A DNA stretch of 64,000 nt from Endozoicomonas sp965261315. Lineage in GTDB: Bacteria; Pseudomonadota; Gammaproteobacteria; Pseudomonadales; Endozoicomonadaceae. The stretch lies in the NCBI GenBank assembly GCA_965261315.1, contig CBDHDM010000124.1, positions 62,001-126,000 of the forward strand, written 5' to 3'. Both the position numbers and the translations under genes were made by a program. Shown in pieces: positions 34,520 to 43,400 of this stretch. The notes below the pieces were generated by a model, which was not told the DNA's origin, searched no databases, and saw only the letters and a list, made by a program, of their open reading frames with translations. Positions within the stretch are counted from its first letter, which is position 1. Each line of letters opens with the position of its first letter.

Positions 34520-35416
34520 ATGTCATCGTCAGTATCCTCCACCGGACTGGGTTATTCGATCCTCGCATCGCTGATGTTTGGTCTGATACCCTGGTATGTC
34601 CAGTGGCTTAACCCATTAGACGGCTCCCTTCTGTTCTGGAACCGCATTCTCTTTTCATCAATCACAGCACTGGTATCTTTACTGTTGTTGAGAAAATTTC
34701 GCCTGTTTCAGCAACTGCTCAAAGAACCAGTAAATATGTTATGGCTTGCAGCTGGCACTTTACTGGCAGGCTTTCAATGGTGGCTGTTTGTCTGGGCTCC
34801 AATTAATGAGCGGACGACAGAGCTTTCTCTGGGGTATTTTCTGCTGCCACTAACATTGGTTCTGACCGGCCGTGTGGTGTATGGGGAAAAATTAAGGCCT
34901 TTGCAACTGACAGGAGCAGCTCTCGCGGCCATTGGTGTTGCTCATGAGATCTACCAGTTCGGCCGCCTGTCCTGGGTTCCGCTTGCCGTTGCCGCTGGCT
35001 ACCCTCTTTATTTTCTCATTCGCAGAAAAGTGAAGGTACACACCCTGGCCTGCTTTATGTTTGAAAACCTTTTACTGCTTCCGTTCGCGATCTTTGCTAT
35101 CGCATCCGATGAAGGCTTCCTCCACACGCTTTCAGCAAACACCGATCTCTACTACTTACTTCCAGGACTTGGCATACTCTGCACTCTGGCCATGCTGATT
35201 TATGTAGCGGCTTCCAAGGCATTACCCGTCAGCCTGTTCGGTCTTCTGAGTTACTTGGAACCCGCCATTATCTTTATGGTAGCCATATTCATTCTGAAAG
35301 AGCCGTTATCGACTTCACAATGGGCTACTTATGGTTTCATCTGGCTGGCAACGGCGATCATTTGCATTGACTCCATTCGTATTGTCCACAAACCAGCTAT
35401 TGCCAGCAGCTCTTAA
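34520..35416 (+). CDS. rarD: RarD-type EamA-family transporter
   Basis: A 298-residue inner-membrane protein of the drug/metabolite transporter superfamily with ten predicted transmembrane helices in two EamA halves. RarD landmarks are GLIPWYVQWL near the start, FWNRILFSS and WAPINERTTELSLGYFLLPL. The family is associated with chloramphenicol sensitivity, but its substrate is not established. It is placed on the plus strand between ruvB and ruvA, ends 4 bases into the ruvA stop region, and breaks up an otherwise conserved operon. Confidence 0.9.
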   Translation: MSSSVSSTGLGYSILASLMFGLIPWYVQWLNPLDGSLLFWNRILFSSITALVSLLLLRKFRLFQQLLKEPVNMLWLAAGTLLAGFQWWLFVWAPINERTTELSLGYFLLPLTLVLTGRVVYGEKLRPLQLTGAALAAIGVAHEIYQFGRLSWVPLAVAAGYPLYFLIRRKVKVHTLACFMFENLLLLPFAIFAIASDEGFLHTLSANTDLYYLLPGLGILCTLAMLIYVAASKALPVSLFGLLSYLEPAIIFMVAIFILKEPLSTSQWATYGFIWLATAIICIDSIRIVHKPAIASSS

Positions 35417-36030
35417 ATCATACTTCTTAAAGCCTGTCGTATAACTTCTTCACTGGACAGGCCTTCAACTTTAATTCGACCGATCACTTTACTGGCTTCC
35501 TGAGGCTTATAGCCAAGTGCAACCAGCGCACTGACGGCTTCCTGCTCAGTATCTGCAATCTGCTTTTCAGCAGCCTGCCCCAAGGGAGTCCCACTCAAAC
35601 CATCATAGGCTGCAGCGGTGTTATCCCATTTCGACAGCTTATCCCTTAATTCAACGATCAGCCGTTCTGCCGTTTTCTTACCGACTCCAGGCAACTTCAC
35701 CAAAGTAGAACTATCACCATCATGCACGCAGCGTATGAAGTCAGAAGCATCTATTCCAGACAACAGGGTCAAAGCCAGTTTTGGACCGACGCCATTCACT
35801 TTTATTAATGTGCGAAACAGTTCCCTCTCCCTTGCGTCACTAAAACCATAAAGCAGCTGAGCATCTTCTCTTACCACAAAATGGGTATACAGTGTTGCTT
35901 CAACACCGGTCTCCGGCAAGCGATAAAACACTGACATTGGCGCTTCAACTTCATAGCCAACACCACCCACCTCAATTAATAGATGGGGCGCTTGCTTTTC
36001 CAGCAAAATACCACGAAGTCTGCCTATCAT
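35413..36030 (-). CDS. ruvA: Holliday junction DNA helicase RuvA
   Basis: A 205-residue protein that binds four-way junctions as a tetramer and loads RuvB. The OB-fold start MIGRLRGILLEK, the helix-hairpin-helix region with VNGVGPKLALTLLSG and LPGVGKKTAERLIVEL, and the C-terminal RuvB-binding domain (ALVALGYKPQEA) are all visible. I start it at the ATG at 36030, not the GTG at 36036. It lies 15 bases after ruvC. Confidence 0.97.
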   Translation of the reverse strand: MIGRLRGILLEKQAPHLLIEVGGVGYEVEAPMSVFYRLPETGVEATLYTHFVVREDAQLLYGFSDARERELFRTLIKVNGVGPKLALTLLSGIDASDFIRCVHDGDSSTLVKLPGVGKKTAERLIVELRDKLSKWDNTAAAYDGLSGTPLGQAAEKQIADTEQEAVSALVALGYKPQEASKVIGRIKVEGLSSEEVIRQALRSMI

Positions 36031-36045
36031 AATCACGCTACTCTT

Positions 36046-36570
36046 CTAACGACTTAACAGCCGACGATTTCTTCTCCCGGTAGCACCTGCCATCCTGATC
36101 AGGCTAGCACGGGTGTGAGAGTGGCATAGTGCCACCGCCAAAGCATCAGCAGCATCCGCCTGAGGCGTTTTATCAAGTCTCAGTATCGACACAATCATAT
36201 GCTGAACCTGCGACTTTTCTGCTGAACCCTTGCCAACTACCGCTTGTTTGACCTGCCGGGCAGAATACTCAGAAACCTCCAGACCATGATTCACTGCAGC
36301 AACAATAGCAGCCCCGCGAGCCTGACCAAGTTTCAGTGCAGAATCTGCATTCCGCGCCATAAAGACCTGTTCAATGCCTACCGACTGAGGGTTATACATT
36401 TCAATGACAGAATTAATCCCCTGAAACACCTGTAAAAGCCTTTCTGGTAATAGCCCATCCTGTATTCGGATACAGCCCGATGCCACATATTTACAATGAG
36501 ATCCGATCTCCTCAATCACTCCATACCCGGTAATCCTGGACCCGGGATCAATACCCAACAAAATGGCCAT
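36046..36570 (-). CDS. ruvC: Holliday junction resolvase RuvC
   Basis: A 174-residue RNase H-fold endonuclease. The catalytic acids are in LGIDPGSRITGYG (D8), GIEQVFMARN (Glu), and ADAADALAVALCH (two Asp). The ATG at 36570 is preceded by 'aggaa' and gives the family length; an in-frame extension to 36672 is not conserved. It is the first gene of the ruvCA pair, downstream of yebC. Confidence 0.97.
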   Translation of the reverse strand: MAILLGIDPGSRITGYGVIEEIGSHCKYVASGCIRIQDGLLPERLLQVFQGINSVIEMYNPQSVGIEQVFMARNADSALKLGQARGAAIVAAVNHGLEVSEYSARQVKQAVVGKGSAEKSQVQHMIVSILRLDKTPQADAADALAVALCHSHTRASLIRMAGATGRRNRRLLSR

Positions 36571-36740
36571 TCCATTCCTGTTCCAAATGTGTCGCTTCAA
36601 AAGAATACTGTATATACATACACGTTTCCAGCACTTATCCGCTATTACAATTTTGAAACACTGCATTACCAAAATACGCTACGAAAGCAACCTTCTCCGA
36701 CTTACCCTTGAACGAGAGTATTAGGGAGTCAGCTTGCCAG

Positions 36741-36824
36741 ATGAATAATCAAGTAAAAACATTACTGACCATTGCCAGCGTCACCCTGGCGCTTTTTTTG
36801 ATCACGCTGGCTTTTAATCTGTAA
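36741..36824 (+). CDS. Small membrane protein, 27 residues
   Basis: The frame encodes MNNQVKTLLTIASVTL, then ALFLITLAFNL and a stop, a single hydrophobic helix after a short polar start. It is followed after one base by a good terminator, and a 'gggag' lies about 12 bases before the ATG. Location and terminator support a real small gene; its function is unknown and it could also be a chance frame. Confidence 0.4.
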   Translation: MNNQVKTLLTIASVTLALFLITLAFNL

Positions 36825-36825
36825 T

Positions 36826-36851
36826 AAAAAACCCGGAAGAATCCGGGTTTT
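36826..36851. terminator. Bidirectional terminator between small ORF and yebC
   Basis: The stem acccgga (about 36830-36836) pairs with tccgggt (36842-36848), with A and T tracts on the two sides. It serves the convergent yebC gene and the 27-residue frame. Confidence 0.85.
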
Positions 36852-36876
36852 CGGGGAAAGCTTAGCCGCCAATATA

Positions 36877-37623
36877 TCAGCCCAACTGCTCCATTACCTC
36901 TGCAGAAATATCTGCATTGGTGTAGACATTCTGAACATCATCCAGATCTTCCAGACGATCAATCAACTTCATAATTTTCTCTGCTCCGGCCAGATCCAAC
37001 TCGGTCTGAAGTGAAGCAATCATAGCCACTTCACCACCCGCTGGTGTAAGACCTGCAGCTTCAAGAGCGTCCTTAACCGCCATGAACTCAGTCCACTCAG
37101 TCAGGACCTCAACAGAACCATCATCATTACTGACAACGTCCTCTGCACCCGCTTCCAGAGCTGCGTCCATTACCTGCTCTTCGTCGACCCCTTCCTCAAA
37201 GAAGATCTGGCCTTTACGCTCGAACAGATAAGCAACCGAACCATCAGTTCCCAGGTTACCACCATGCTTGGAAAACGCATGACGCACTTCAGCCACAGTC
37301 CGGTTGCGGTTATCAGTCAGGCACTCAACCAGAACCGCAATACCACCAGCCCCGTAACCTTCATAGGTGACCTCTTCCATATTGGAATCATCATCACCAC
37401 CAGCACCTCTGGCAATGGCCCGATTAATGGTATCCCGGGTCATGTTGGCAGCCAGCGCTTTATCAACGATCGCTCTTAGCTTCGGGTTATCTTCAACCGC
37501 ACCGCCACCCTGCTTTGCAGCAACCACCAGCTCACGGATGATTTTGGTAAAAACCTTGCCCCGCTTGGCATCCTGCGCAGCCTTACGGTGTTTGATGTTG
37601 GCCCATTTACTATGACCTGCCAT
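36877..37623 (-). CDS. yebC: YebC/PmpR-family transcription-translation factor
   Basis: A 248-residue TACO1/YebC protein that opens with MAGHSKWANIKHRKAAQDAKRG, the hallmark start. DNRNRTVAEVRHAFSKHGG and SVAYLF follow. Members act as DNA-binding regulators or, as shown more recently for the family, relieve ribosome stalling at proline-rich sequences. It lies between aspS and ruvC as in most gammaproteobacteria. Confidence 0.97.
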   Translation of the reverse strand: MAGHSKWANIKHRKAAQDAKRGKVFTKIIRELVVAAKQGGGAVEDNPKLRAIVDKALAANMTRDTINRAIARGAGGDDDSNMEEVTYEGYGAGGIAVLVECLTDNRNRTVAEVRHAFSKHGGNLGTDGSVAYLFERKGQIFFEEGVDEEQVMDAALEAGAEDVVSNDDGSVEVLTEWTEFMAVKDALEAAGLTPAGGEVAMIASLQTELDLAGAEKIMKLIDRLEDLDDVQNVYTNADISAEVMEQLG

Positions 37624-37703
37624 AGAAAACCTCTATTTGAAACGCTTTACTGGCAGAAGCTCTTCGTAGGAGCGCCCTACAAAAGAGCGACTGCCATCAT
37701 TAA

Positions 37704-39488
37704 TCAGTGACTGGTCGCAGAAGCCGGATCGCGACGAATGCGCAGATTCAGATCACGGAGCTGCTGACTTTCCACTTCTCCCGGCGCCTGGGTCAGCAAA
37801 CAGGAAGCTGACTGAGTTTTCGGGAAAGCAATCACTTCACGAATATTAGTAGTGCCACACAGCAACATCACCAGACGGTCCAGACCAAATGCCAGACCAC
37901 CATGAGGTGGTGCACCGTATTTCAGTGCATCCAACAGGAAGCCGAATTTCTCACGCTGCTCTTCTTCCTGAATATCCAACACACGAAATACCGCCTGCTG
38001 CATATCCTGACGATGGATACGAACAGAACCGCCACCCACTTCGTAACCGTTCAATACCATATCATAAGCTCTGGACAAGGCTTGAGATGGGTTCGCTTCC
38101 AGCGCTTCCGGAGTACAGGTTGGCGCTGTGAATGGATGGTGCAATGCAGTCAGAGAACCGTTATCAGTCTCTTCAAACATCGGGAAGTCAACGACCCATA
38201 ATGGCGCCCAGTCACAGGTGTAAAGATTCAAATCTTCACCCACCTTGCAACGCAGCGCCCCCAGGGCTTCATTAACGATGGTTTCCTTATCAGCACCAAA
38301 GAAGACAATATCACCGTTGGCAGCACCAATACGGGACATAATATTCAGGGTGACATCATCCCCCAGGAACTTGATGATAGGAGACTGAAGCCCCTCAACC
38401 CCTTTCTCCAGCTCATTCACCTTGATCCAGGCCAGGCCTTTCGCGCCATAGATGCTGACAAACCTGGTGTAGTCATCAATCTGCTTGCGACTCAGCTCGG
38501 CACCACCGGTGACTTTCAAGGCTGCAACACGCCCCTTTGGATCTTCTGCCGGGCCCTTGAAGACCTTAAACTCAACGCCAGCCATCAGATCAGCCACATC
38601 CACCAGCTCCAGAGGAATGCGCATATCAGGCTTATCGGAGCCAAAACGGTTCATGGCTTCGGCATAGGTCATGCGGGGGAACTCAGCGCCGAGGTCTACA
38701 CCTTTCACCTCTGTGAACAGTTTTTTGACCAGAGACTCGGTAATACCCATGATCTGTTCTTCATCCAGGAAAGAAGTTTCAATATCGATCTGGGTAAATT
38801 CAGGCTGACGATCCGCACGCAGATCTTCATCACGGAAACATTTAACGATCTGGTAGTAACGATCAAAACCAGACACCATCAACATCTGCTTGAACAGCTG
38901 TGGAGACTGTGGCAGAGCGTAAAAATGTCCCGGATGAACACGGCTGGGGACCAGATAGTCACGAGCACCTTCTGGTGTCGCGCGGGTCAGCATCGGCGTT
39001 TCAATATCCAGAAAGCCATTATCTTCCATAAAGCGACGCACAACAGAGGTTGCTTTACTGCGAAGAATCAGTTTTTCCTGCATCTCAGGGCGACGCAGAT
39101 CAATCACACGGTTACGCAGGCGCACATCTTCACCGACGTCGGTGTAACCTTCGATCTGGAACGGAGGGGTCTGGGCCTGGTTGAGAATCTCAACCTGCTT
39201 ACCCAGAACTTCGATTGCCCCGGTAGACATATTGCTGTTCACGGTGCCTTCCGGACGCGGACGAACAATACCGGTAATTTTCAGAACGTATTCACTGCGG
39301 GCTTTGTCAGCCAGAGCAAATGCTTCTTCGGTATCGGGGTCTACCACTACCTGAGCCAGGCCCTCACGATCACGCAGGTCCAGAAAAATCACGCCACCGT
39401 GATCACGACGGCGATGAACCCAACCGCAGAGGGTGACTTCCTGCCCATCATGGGAAAGATTCAGTTCGCCGCAATAATGGCTGCGCAT
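37704..39488 (-). CDS. aspS: Aspartyl-tRNA synthetase
   Basis: A 594-residue class II synthetase. The N-terminal anticodon-binding OB fold (LCGWVHRRRDHGGVIFLDLRDREG), motif 2 (FRDEDLRADRQPEFTQIDIE), the bacterial GAD insertion (about 290-420) and motif 3 (GLAFGLDRLVMLLCG) are present. I chose the ATG at 39488 (MRSHYCGEL), which has 'gaggta' upstream. It may charge both Asp and Asn tRNAs if the genome lacks AsnRS; that cannot be judged here. Confidence 0.97.
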   Translation of the reverse strand: MRSHYCGELNLSHDGQEVTLCGWVHRRRDHGGVIFLDLRDREGLAQVVVDPDTEEAFALADKARSEYVLKITGIVRPRPEGTVNSNMSTGAIEVLGKQVEILNQAQTPPFQIEGYTDVGEDVRLRNRVIDLRRPEMQEKLILRSKATSVVRRFMEDNGFLDIETPMLTRATPEGARDYLVPSRVHPGHFYALPQSPQLFKQMLMVSGFDRYYQIVKCFRDEDLRADRQPEFTQIDIETSFLDEEQIMGITESLVKKLFTEVKGVDLGAEFPRMTYAEAMNRFGSDKPDMRIPLELVDVADLMAGVEFKVFKGPAEDPKGRVAALKVTGGAELSRKQIDDYTRFVSIYGAKGLAWIKVNELEKGVEGLQSPIIKFLGDDVTLNIMSRIGAANGDIVFFGADKETIVNEALGALRCKVGEDLNLYTCDWAPLWVVDFPMFEETDNGSLTALHHPFTAPTCTPEALEANPSQALSRAYDMVLNGYEVGGGSVRIHRQDMQQAVFRVLDIQEEEQREKFGFLLDALKYGAPPHGGLAFGLDRLVMLLCGTTNIREVIAFPKTQSASCLLTQAPGEVESQQLRDLNLRIRRDPASATSH

Positions 39489-39555
39489 AATATACCTCAA
39501 ATAAGGAATTCAACTAGATTTCATCCATGCAGCCATCGGGCTGACAGGAAGTTGA

Positions 39556-39828
39556 TCAATCACTGGTTGCCGGGCAACCACCACAACTGCTCTTGCTATC
39601 TTTGGCTGGGCAGTGGTTATCACTGGAAGACAGGTTTTTCTTACTGCCTCCTTTAAAGTCGGTTTCGTACCAACCACCACCTTTCAGCCTGAAGGCCGGC
39701 GCGCTTAACAGCTTTTTCAGTGCTGCCTGGCCACAGACAGGGCAATCACTCAACGGTTCATCACTGAATTTTTGAATCGCTTCAGTCACTTCGAAGCATT
39801 GCTCACACTGATACTCATAGATCGGCAT
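39556..39828 (-). CDS. FmdB-family zinc-ribbon protein
   Basis: A 90-residue protein with the FmdB/CxxC-CxxC zinc ribbon MPIYEYQCEQCFEV followed by CPVCGQAALKKLLSAP. The C-terminal half is Gly/Ser/Cys-rich with a second Cys group (CGGCP). The family is widespread upstream of aspS and is thought to act in regulation or protein quality control; its role is not established. Confidence 0.9.
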   Translation of the reverse strand: MPIYEYQCEQCFEVTEAIQKFSDEPLSDCPVCGQAALKKLLSAPAFRLKGGGWYETDFKGGSKKNLSSSDNHCPAKDSKSSCGGCPATSD

Positions 39829-39960
39829 TTAAGCAGGCCTACCTTTTTACTCTCAACAGTAAGCACCATCAATATCGTATTGAATTAGGTACTTAAGTTT
39901 AGTGATTCGCAGAAAAACGGCCATTATACCCCAAAGACAGACAGAGTCAGCCGCTGTAAT

Positions 39961-39988
39961 AAAAAAACGCACCCTGAAGGATGCGCCA
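39961..39988 (-). terminator. Terminator of the T3SS-type substrate gene
   Basis: On the minus strand an 8-bp stem, gcgcatcc with gggtgcgt (including G-U pairs), and a 4-base loop are followed by seven Ts (plus strand A run at 39961-39967). It lies about 60 bases after the stop of the 469-residue gene. Confidence 0.85.
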
Positions 39989-40048
39989 TAATGATGGGAT
40001 CGACAAATATGAAAATTCAAACCAGCCAATCAGACATTAGGCCTCTGA

Positions 40049-41458
40049 TCACACGTTCCTTAAACGACGGATAGCTTGCTGCGAGCGCTGTTCGTCTTCA
40101 AGAAACTCAGCCACTACCCGGTCTATCTGCTCCTGTTGTGCATAAATATCCCCGGATAACTCTTCCAGCCCGGGCAGGCTGCTGACCGCATCGTTTTCAT
40201 CTGTAGCCTTGGGCAGGTCAAATCCGGAATCAAGCCCTGACTCGTCCGGCCCAGGCAGTACTGCCGCCGAAAGCTGTGAATAGTCACTGGTACCAGTATC
40301 AACATTAACGCCAACAGCCCCCTTTTCCAGATCCGGCTCCATCATATCCTGCGGGTCAGCAGCATGGTATGCCGCCAGAATTCCCTGCGCGATATGATTA
40401 AGCTGCTCACTGGTGACGTCTGTAGCACTCTGCTCTGTCAAGGCTCCAGCCCCGATCTCCACTACAGGAGTTTCGGAATCCGACTTTTTGAGCGACGGCA
40501 AATTTTTCGTGGATAACCTTGAGTCTCCGACAAGGCGATATTCCCGGTTAATTTTCTCGTTCAGGGTCTGCACCGTTTGCTGCTTCTCCATTAACACTTT
40601 CAGATCTTCCCGGGCAAGGAAATTCCTGATCTCTTTTAACTCCCTCCTCAAATCATCAACCTTTTCTTCCCCGGATTCCACTGAGGCCTTATCAGGAGCC
40701 CTGACCAACCTCACTGACATCATATCCATAAAAACATCAAGTTCCTTTGCCATTAATCCAGAGAGTTGCAAAGCCTCCAGCGTACTGTTAAGTTGTGCAA
40801 CCTGTGCCTCTTGACTCGACACTTTACTATTTAATTCAACAAGCTCAGATTCTATAGATGCAATCAACGATCTCAAAGAATCTATTTCGTCTGAGTAAAT
40901 ACCCAATAAATCAACGTCTTCGATAAAATTAAGACGACTATTACTCTCATTAACCAGTGTTTGTTTTTCTGACTGTTCACTTTTCAAATTACTCAACTCA
41001 CTCTGCTTTACCTTGATTGTTTGACCCAGTTCCGGAATCTTCATTTTCTGGTCACCCAACGCCTCCTGATCACTGAGCACACCTTTAATAATCAAGGTGT
41101 TCATCAGTGCTCTCATATCGCTGACCTTACCCCTCATAACCATCAGTAACGTCTGGGTGGAGGATACATTATCACCGTCTGATGCCAACAGTGATTCGAA
41201 GGTTTTCACCAGTGCTTCAAGCCTCGCCAATTTCGCCTGCTGCAGATACTCTTCACTGAGGATTCCCTGGGGAGCAGGTCCCGGTAAGAGACTCGGCTCT
41301 GCCTGCAGAGCTCCTGCCTCTGCATATGAAAGTGAATTCTCAACACTAAAACCACTGCTGAGCGAACTGGCAGTACTGACCGAAGTTACCCCATCCGCCG
41401 AAGCGGGGACAACTGCGCCTGATTGGGCTGCACCTGTGCTATCAATAGGATTTGACAT
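40049..41458 (-). CDS. Coiled-coil protein, probable type III secretion substrate
   Basis: A 469-residue protein that begins with a Ser/Ala/Thr-rich, uncharged N terminus (MSNPIDSTGAAQ onward), as is common in type III secreted proteins. Residues about 75-330 form long heptad-like helices (EELKEIRNF-type, SNLKSEQSEKQ, LVELNSKVSSQEAQ). The last ~120 residues are acidic and contain PGLEELS and a helical end (EQRSQQAIRRL). There is no signal peptide, and the only hydrophobic patch is short. It lies 3 bases after a SycD/LcrH-like chaperone gene and ends in a strong terminator, forming a two-gene operon. I infer a translocator, tip or effector protein; no T3SS apparatus gene is in the window. Confidence 0.6.
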   Translation of the reverse strand: MSNPIDSTGAAQSGAVVPASADGVTSVSTASSLSSGFSVENSLSYAEAGALQAEPSLLPGPAPQGILSEEYLQQAKLARLEALVKTFESLLASDGDNVSSTQTLLMVMRGKVSDMRALMNTLIIKGVLSDQEALGDQKMKIPELGQTIKVKQSELSNLKSEQSEKQTLVNESNSRLNFIEDVDLLGIYSDEIDSLRSLIASIESELVELNSKVSSQEAQVAQLNSTLEALQLSGLMAKELDVFMDMMSVRLVRAPDKASVESGEEKVDDLRRELKEIRNFLAREDLKVLMEKQQTVQTLNEKINREYRLVGDSRLSTKNLPSLKKSDSETPVVEIGAGALTEQSATDVTSEQLNHIAQGILAAYHAADPQDMMEPDLEKGAVGVNVDTGTSDYSQLSAAVLPGPDESGLDSGFDLPKATDENDAVSSLPGLEELSGDIYAQQEQIDRVVAEFLEDEQRSQQAIRRLRNV

Positions 41459-41461
41459 TAT

Positions 41462-41947
41462 CTACTCCCCATCGTTACGTTGCCGAGCGATCCGGGCCAG
41501 AAGCTTTCTGGCATGATGACGATGCCCCTGGTCACATTCAACATTGGCAGACCGGGCCAGAACCTTTTTCAACATGCTTTCAGCTTCAAACCAGCATTGC
41601 ATTTCCATAAAACATTTGGCCTTCACCAACGATGCGCCCGGGTCATGATGATCCAGCTTGTCGGCATACTCCAGAGTTGCCAACGCCTGGGCAAACTGAG
41701 AAAGCTCATATTGAGATAACCCCAGACCAAGAAAGTAGGGATAACTGGTATGATCAAGCAGGCAAAGATATCGAAAAATCTTTAATGAATCGTTAAATTT
41801 TCCTGAATTAAATCGCGCAAAGGCCACTCTATACACCGCATCAAGCTGGCTCTGGTCCATATTACGAAGTTCTTTCATGGTGCCGCCTTTAGCCAGATAA
41901 GCAAGCCAAAGTGGCGCCGGGGACGGCTGGTCAGCCTTATTATCCAT
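41462..41947 (-). CDS. SycD/LcrH-like type III secretion chaperone
   Basis: A 161-residue protein built of TPR helices. The key block is FARFNSGKFNDSLKIFRYLCLLD, followed by YPYFLGLGLSQYELSQFAQAL and LEYADKLDHHDP, the characteristic pattern of class II T3SS chaperones (LcrH, SycD, SicA, IpgC), which hold translocator proteins in the cytoplasm. The start is ambiguous: an ATG at 41947 and one six codons upstream both have poor ribosome-binding sites. It is immediately upstream of its likely substrate. The basic, His-rich C-terminal tail (QGHRHHARKLLARIARQ) is unusual for the family. Confidence 0.8.
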   Translation of the reverse strand: MDNKADQPSPAPLWLAYLAKGGTMKELRNMDQSQLDAVYRVAFARFNSGKFNDSLKIFRYLCLLDHTSYPYFLGLGLSQYELSQFAQALATLEYADKLDHHDPGASLVKAKCFMEMQCWFEAESMLKKVLARSANVECDQGHRHHARKLLARIARQRNDGE

Positions 41948-42308
41948 AACCCTCGAAAGCCTCATCCCTGATAAAAAGATTTACGATATTATTCAATTAT
42001 AACCAGTTTATGTTTACTCCCATTGTTCATTAGTCTTAGCAAAACAAAGAAACCAAAGAACATAATTAAAAATCAAAAACTTATAAGTATTTTTTGTTTT
42101 TTAATTATTTTAGATTCACTCACAAAAATAAAGATTGAAAACTTAGCAATTAATGCTTAATTACTATCTGATAGCTGACAAACCCTGTTATCAGCTTTGA
42201 TTATATAGGCTGTTTTTATTATTCCATTATCAATTTCCCGCTATTGATTCCTTTTATCTCTTCAACAAAACAGCATTAAATAAAATCATAATCGGGAGTT
42301 CTATTTTG
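41948..42308. other. AT-rich intergenic region before OprD-like gene
   Basis: About 360 bases of AT-rich DNA between the divergent chaperone and outer-membrane protein genes. No gene is supported. It must hold both promoters; several TATAAT-like hexamers are present and none can be preferred. Confidence 0.4.
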
Positions 42309-43349
42309 ATGAATGACCACAATGTAGGGACACCATCTGGACAGCTTGTCAGATTTATTGCATTTGTTGCCATAGTTGTGGGTACAACCCCTTTTTTTAT
42401 TGCGATGTCGAAAGCAGCTGAGAGTTATCAGGATGATACCTGGCACTTACATCTCGATAATATAAACTCTCAATACCCGCCTGAGCGTTTCACCATACCC
42501 CGGGAGTATTCACCCAACACTTCTCTAACTTCGAATTCCAGCAGCAACGCCTTTTCCATCATGCCTATTCGGCTGACTGTCAATGATAATTCCGAAAGAG
42601 CGCCCATAACAGGAGCAGAATTCAGTTTCCAGCATAATGAACTGGGTTCCAGACTGGCTTATGCAGAAAACGATGCAGATGTCAGGTTTTATTTTGCCAA
42701 CCTGAATTACCTGGTTAGCCTGAGCAATAATTCAAAACTATTACTGGATGGACAGTTTTATCGAGGGCAGGAAAGCAGTAACCCTAAGAACAGTACACTG
42801 GCAACGGGGAGTTCTGATACAGAAGCAAACCTATACAACCTCAACGCACAGCTAACCATCAACCAGCTATCCCTGAGCGCTTCGTTCAGCCAGGTGGATG
42901 CTCAGAAAAAAAATACGCTGGGTGCATTTGACTACTCCGCTACACACCCGCCTAGTCCTGACGTGAATAGCACTGGCTACTGGACCCGAAGACAGATATC
43001 AGACTTTAACTTCAACGGTGAAAAAGTCTGGCAGGCGGGCATTGCCTATAACTTCCATCATATTGGCGCACCGGGGCTAACGCTGGGTTATACCTATACC
43101 TATGGTAACGATATAAAAATCAATCATCCGGAATTTTCTGAAAAATACAGAGAGAGTGAACACAATCTTGAGATTGGCTATTTATTTCAAAAAACCCAAC
43201 TAAAGGGGCTTGGCCTGAAGCTTCAGTATGCACAGTATCTGGCAGATAAAGCACTGAGTGAAATAGGCAGTTCGGAAAATGAAATACCGCCTACAAGTGG
43301 CAACTCTGATTTAAGAGTGTATCTGGATTATTCAGTCAGTATCTTTTAA
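42309..43349 (+). CDS. OprD-like outer membrane barrel protein
   Basis: A 346-residue protein with an N-terminal hydrophobic segment (FIAFVAIVVGTTPFFIAMSKAAES) consistent with an export signal. Alternating amphipathic strands follow (GAEFSFQHNELGSRLAYAEN, KLLLDGQFYRGQES, GLTLGYTYTYGNDI), ending in a terminal aromatic strand LDYSVSIF with C-terminal Phe, as needed for BAM recognition. The pattern fits an OprD-family porin for small substrates, but it is 60-100 residues shorter than most. The ATG at 42309 has 'gggag' about 10 bases upstream. A strong bidirectional terminator follows. Confidence 0.75.
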   Translation: MNDHNVGTPSGQLVRFIAFVAIVVGTTPFFIAMSKAAESYQDDTWHLHLDNINSQYPPERFTIPREYSPNTSLTSNSSSNAFSIMPIRLTVNDNSERAPITGAEFSFQHNELGSRLAYAENDADVRFYFANLNYLVSLSNNSKLLLDGQFYRGQESSNPKNSTLATGSSDTEANLYNLNAQLTINQLSLSASFSQVDAQKKNTLGAFDYSATHPPSPDVNSTGYWTRRQISDFNFNGEKVWQAGIAYNFHHIGAPGLTLGYTYTYGNDIKINHPEFSEKYRESEHNLEIGYLFQKTQLKGLGLKLQYAQYLADKALSEIGSSENEIPPTSGNSDLRVYLDYSVSIF

Positions 43350-43351
43350 AC

Positions 43352-43381
43352 AAAAAAAGAGGGCTAAAGCCCTCTTTTTTT
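43352..43381. terminator. Bidirectional terminator between two porin genes
   Basis: The stem aaaagagggct pairs with agccctctttt with a 2-4 base loop and long A and T tracts (43352-43358 and 43374-43381). It serves the plus-strand barrel gene and the convergent porin pseudogene. Confidence 0.93.
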
Positions 43382-43400
43382 AACTTAAGCTATTCACTGC

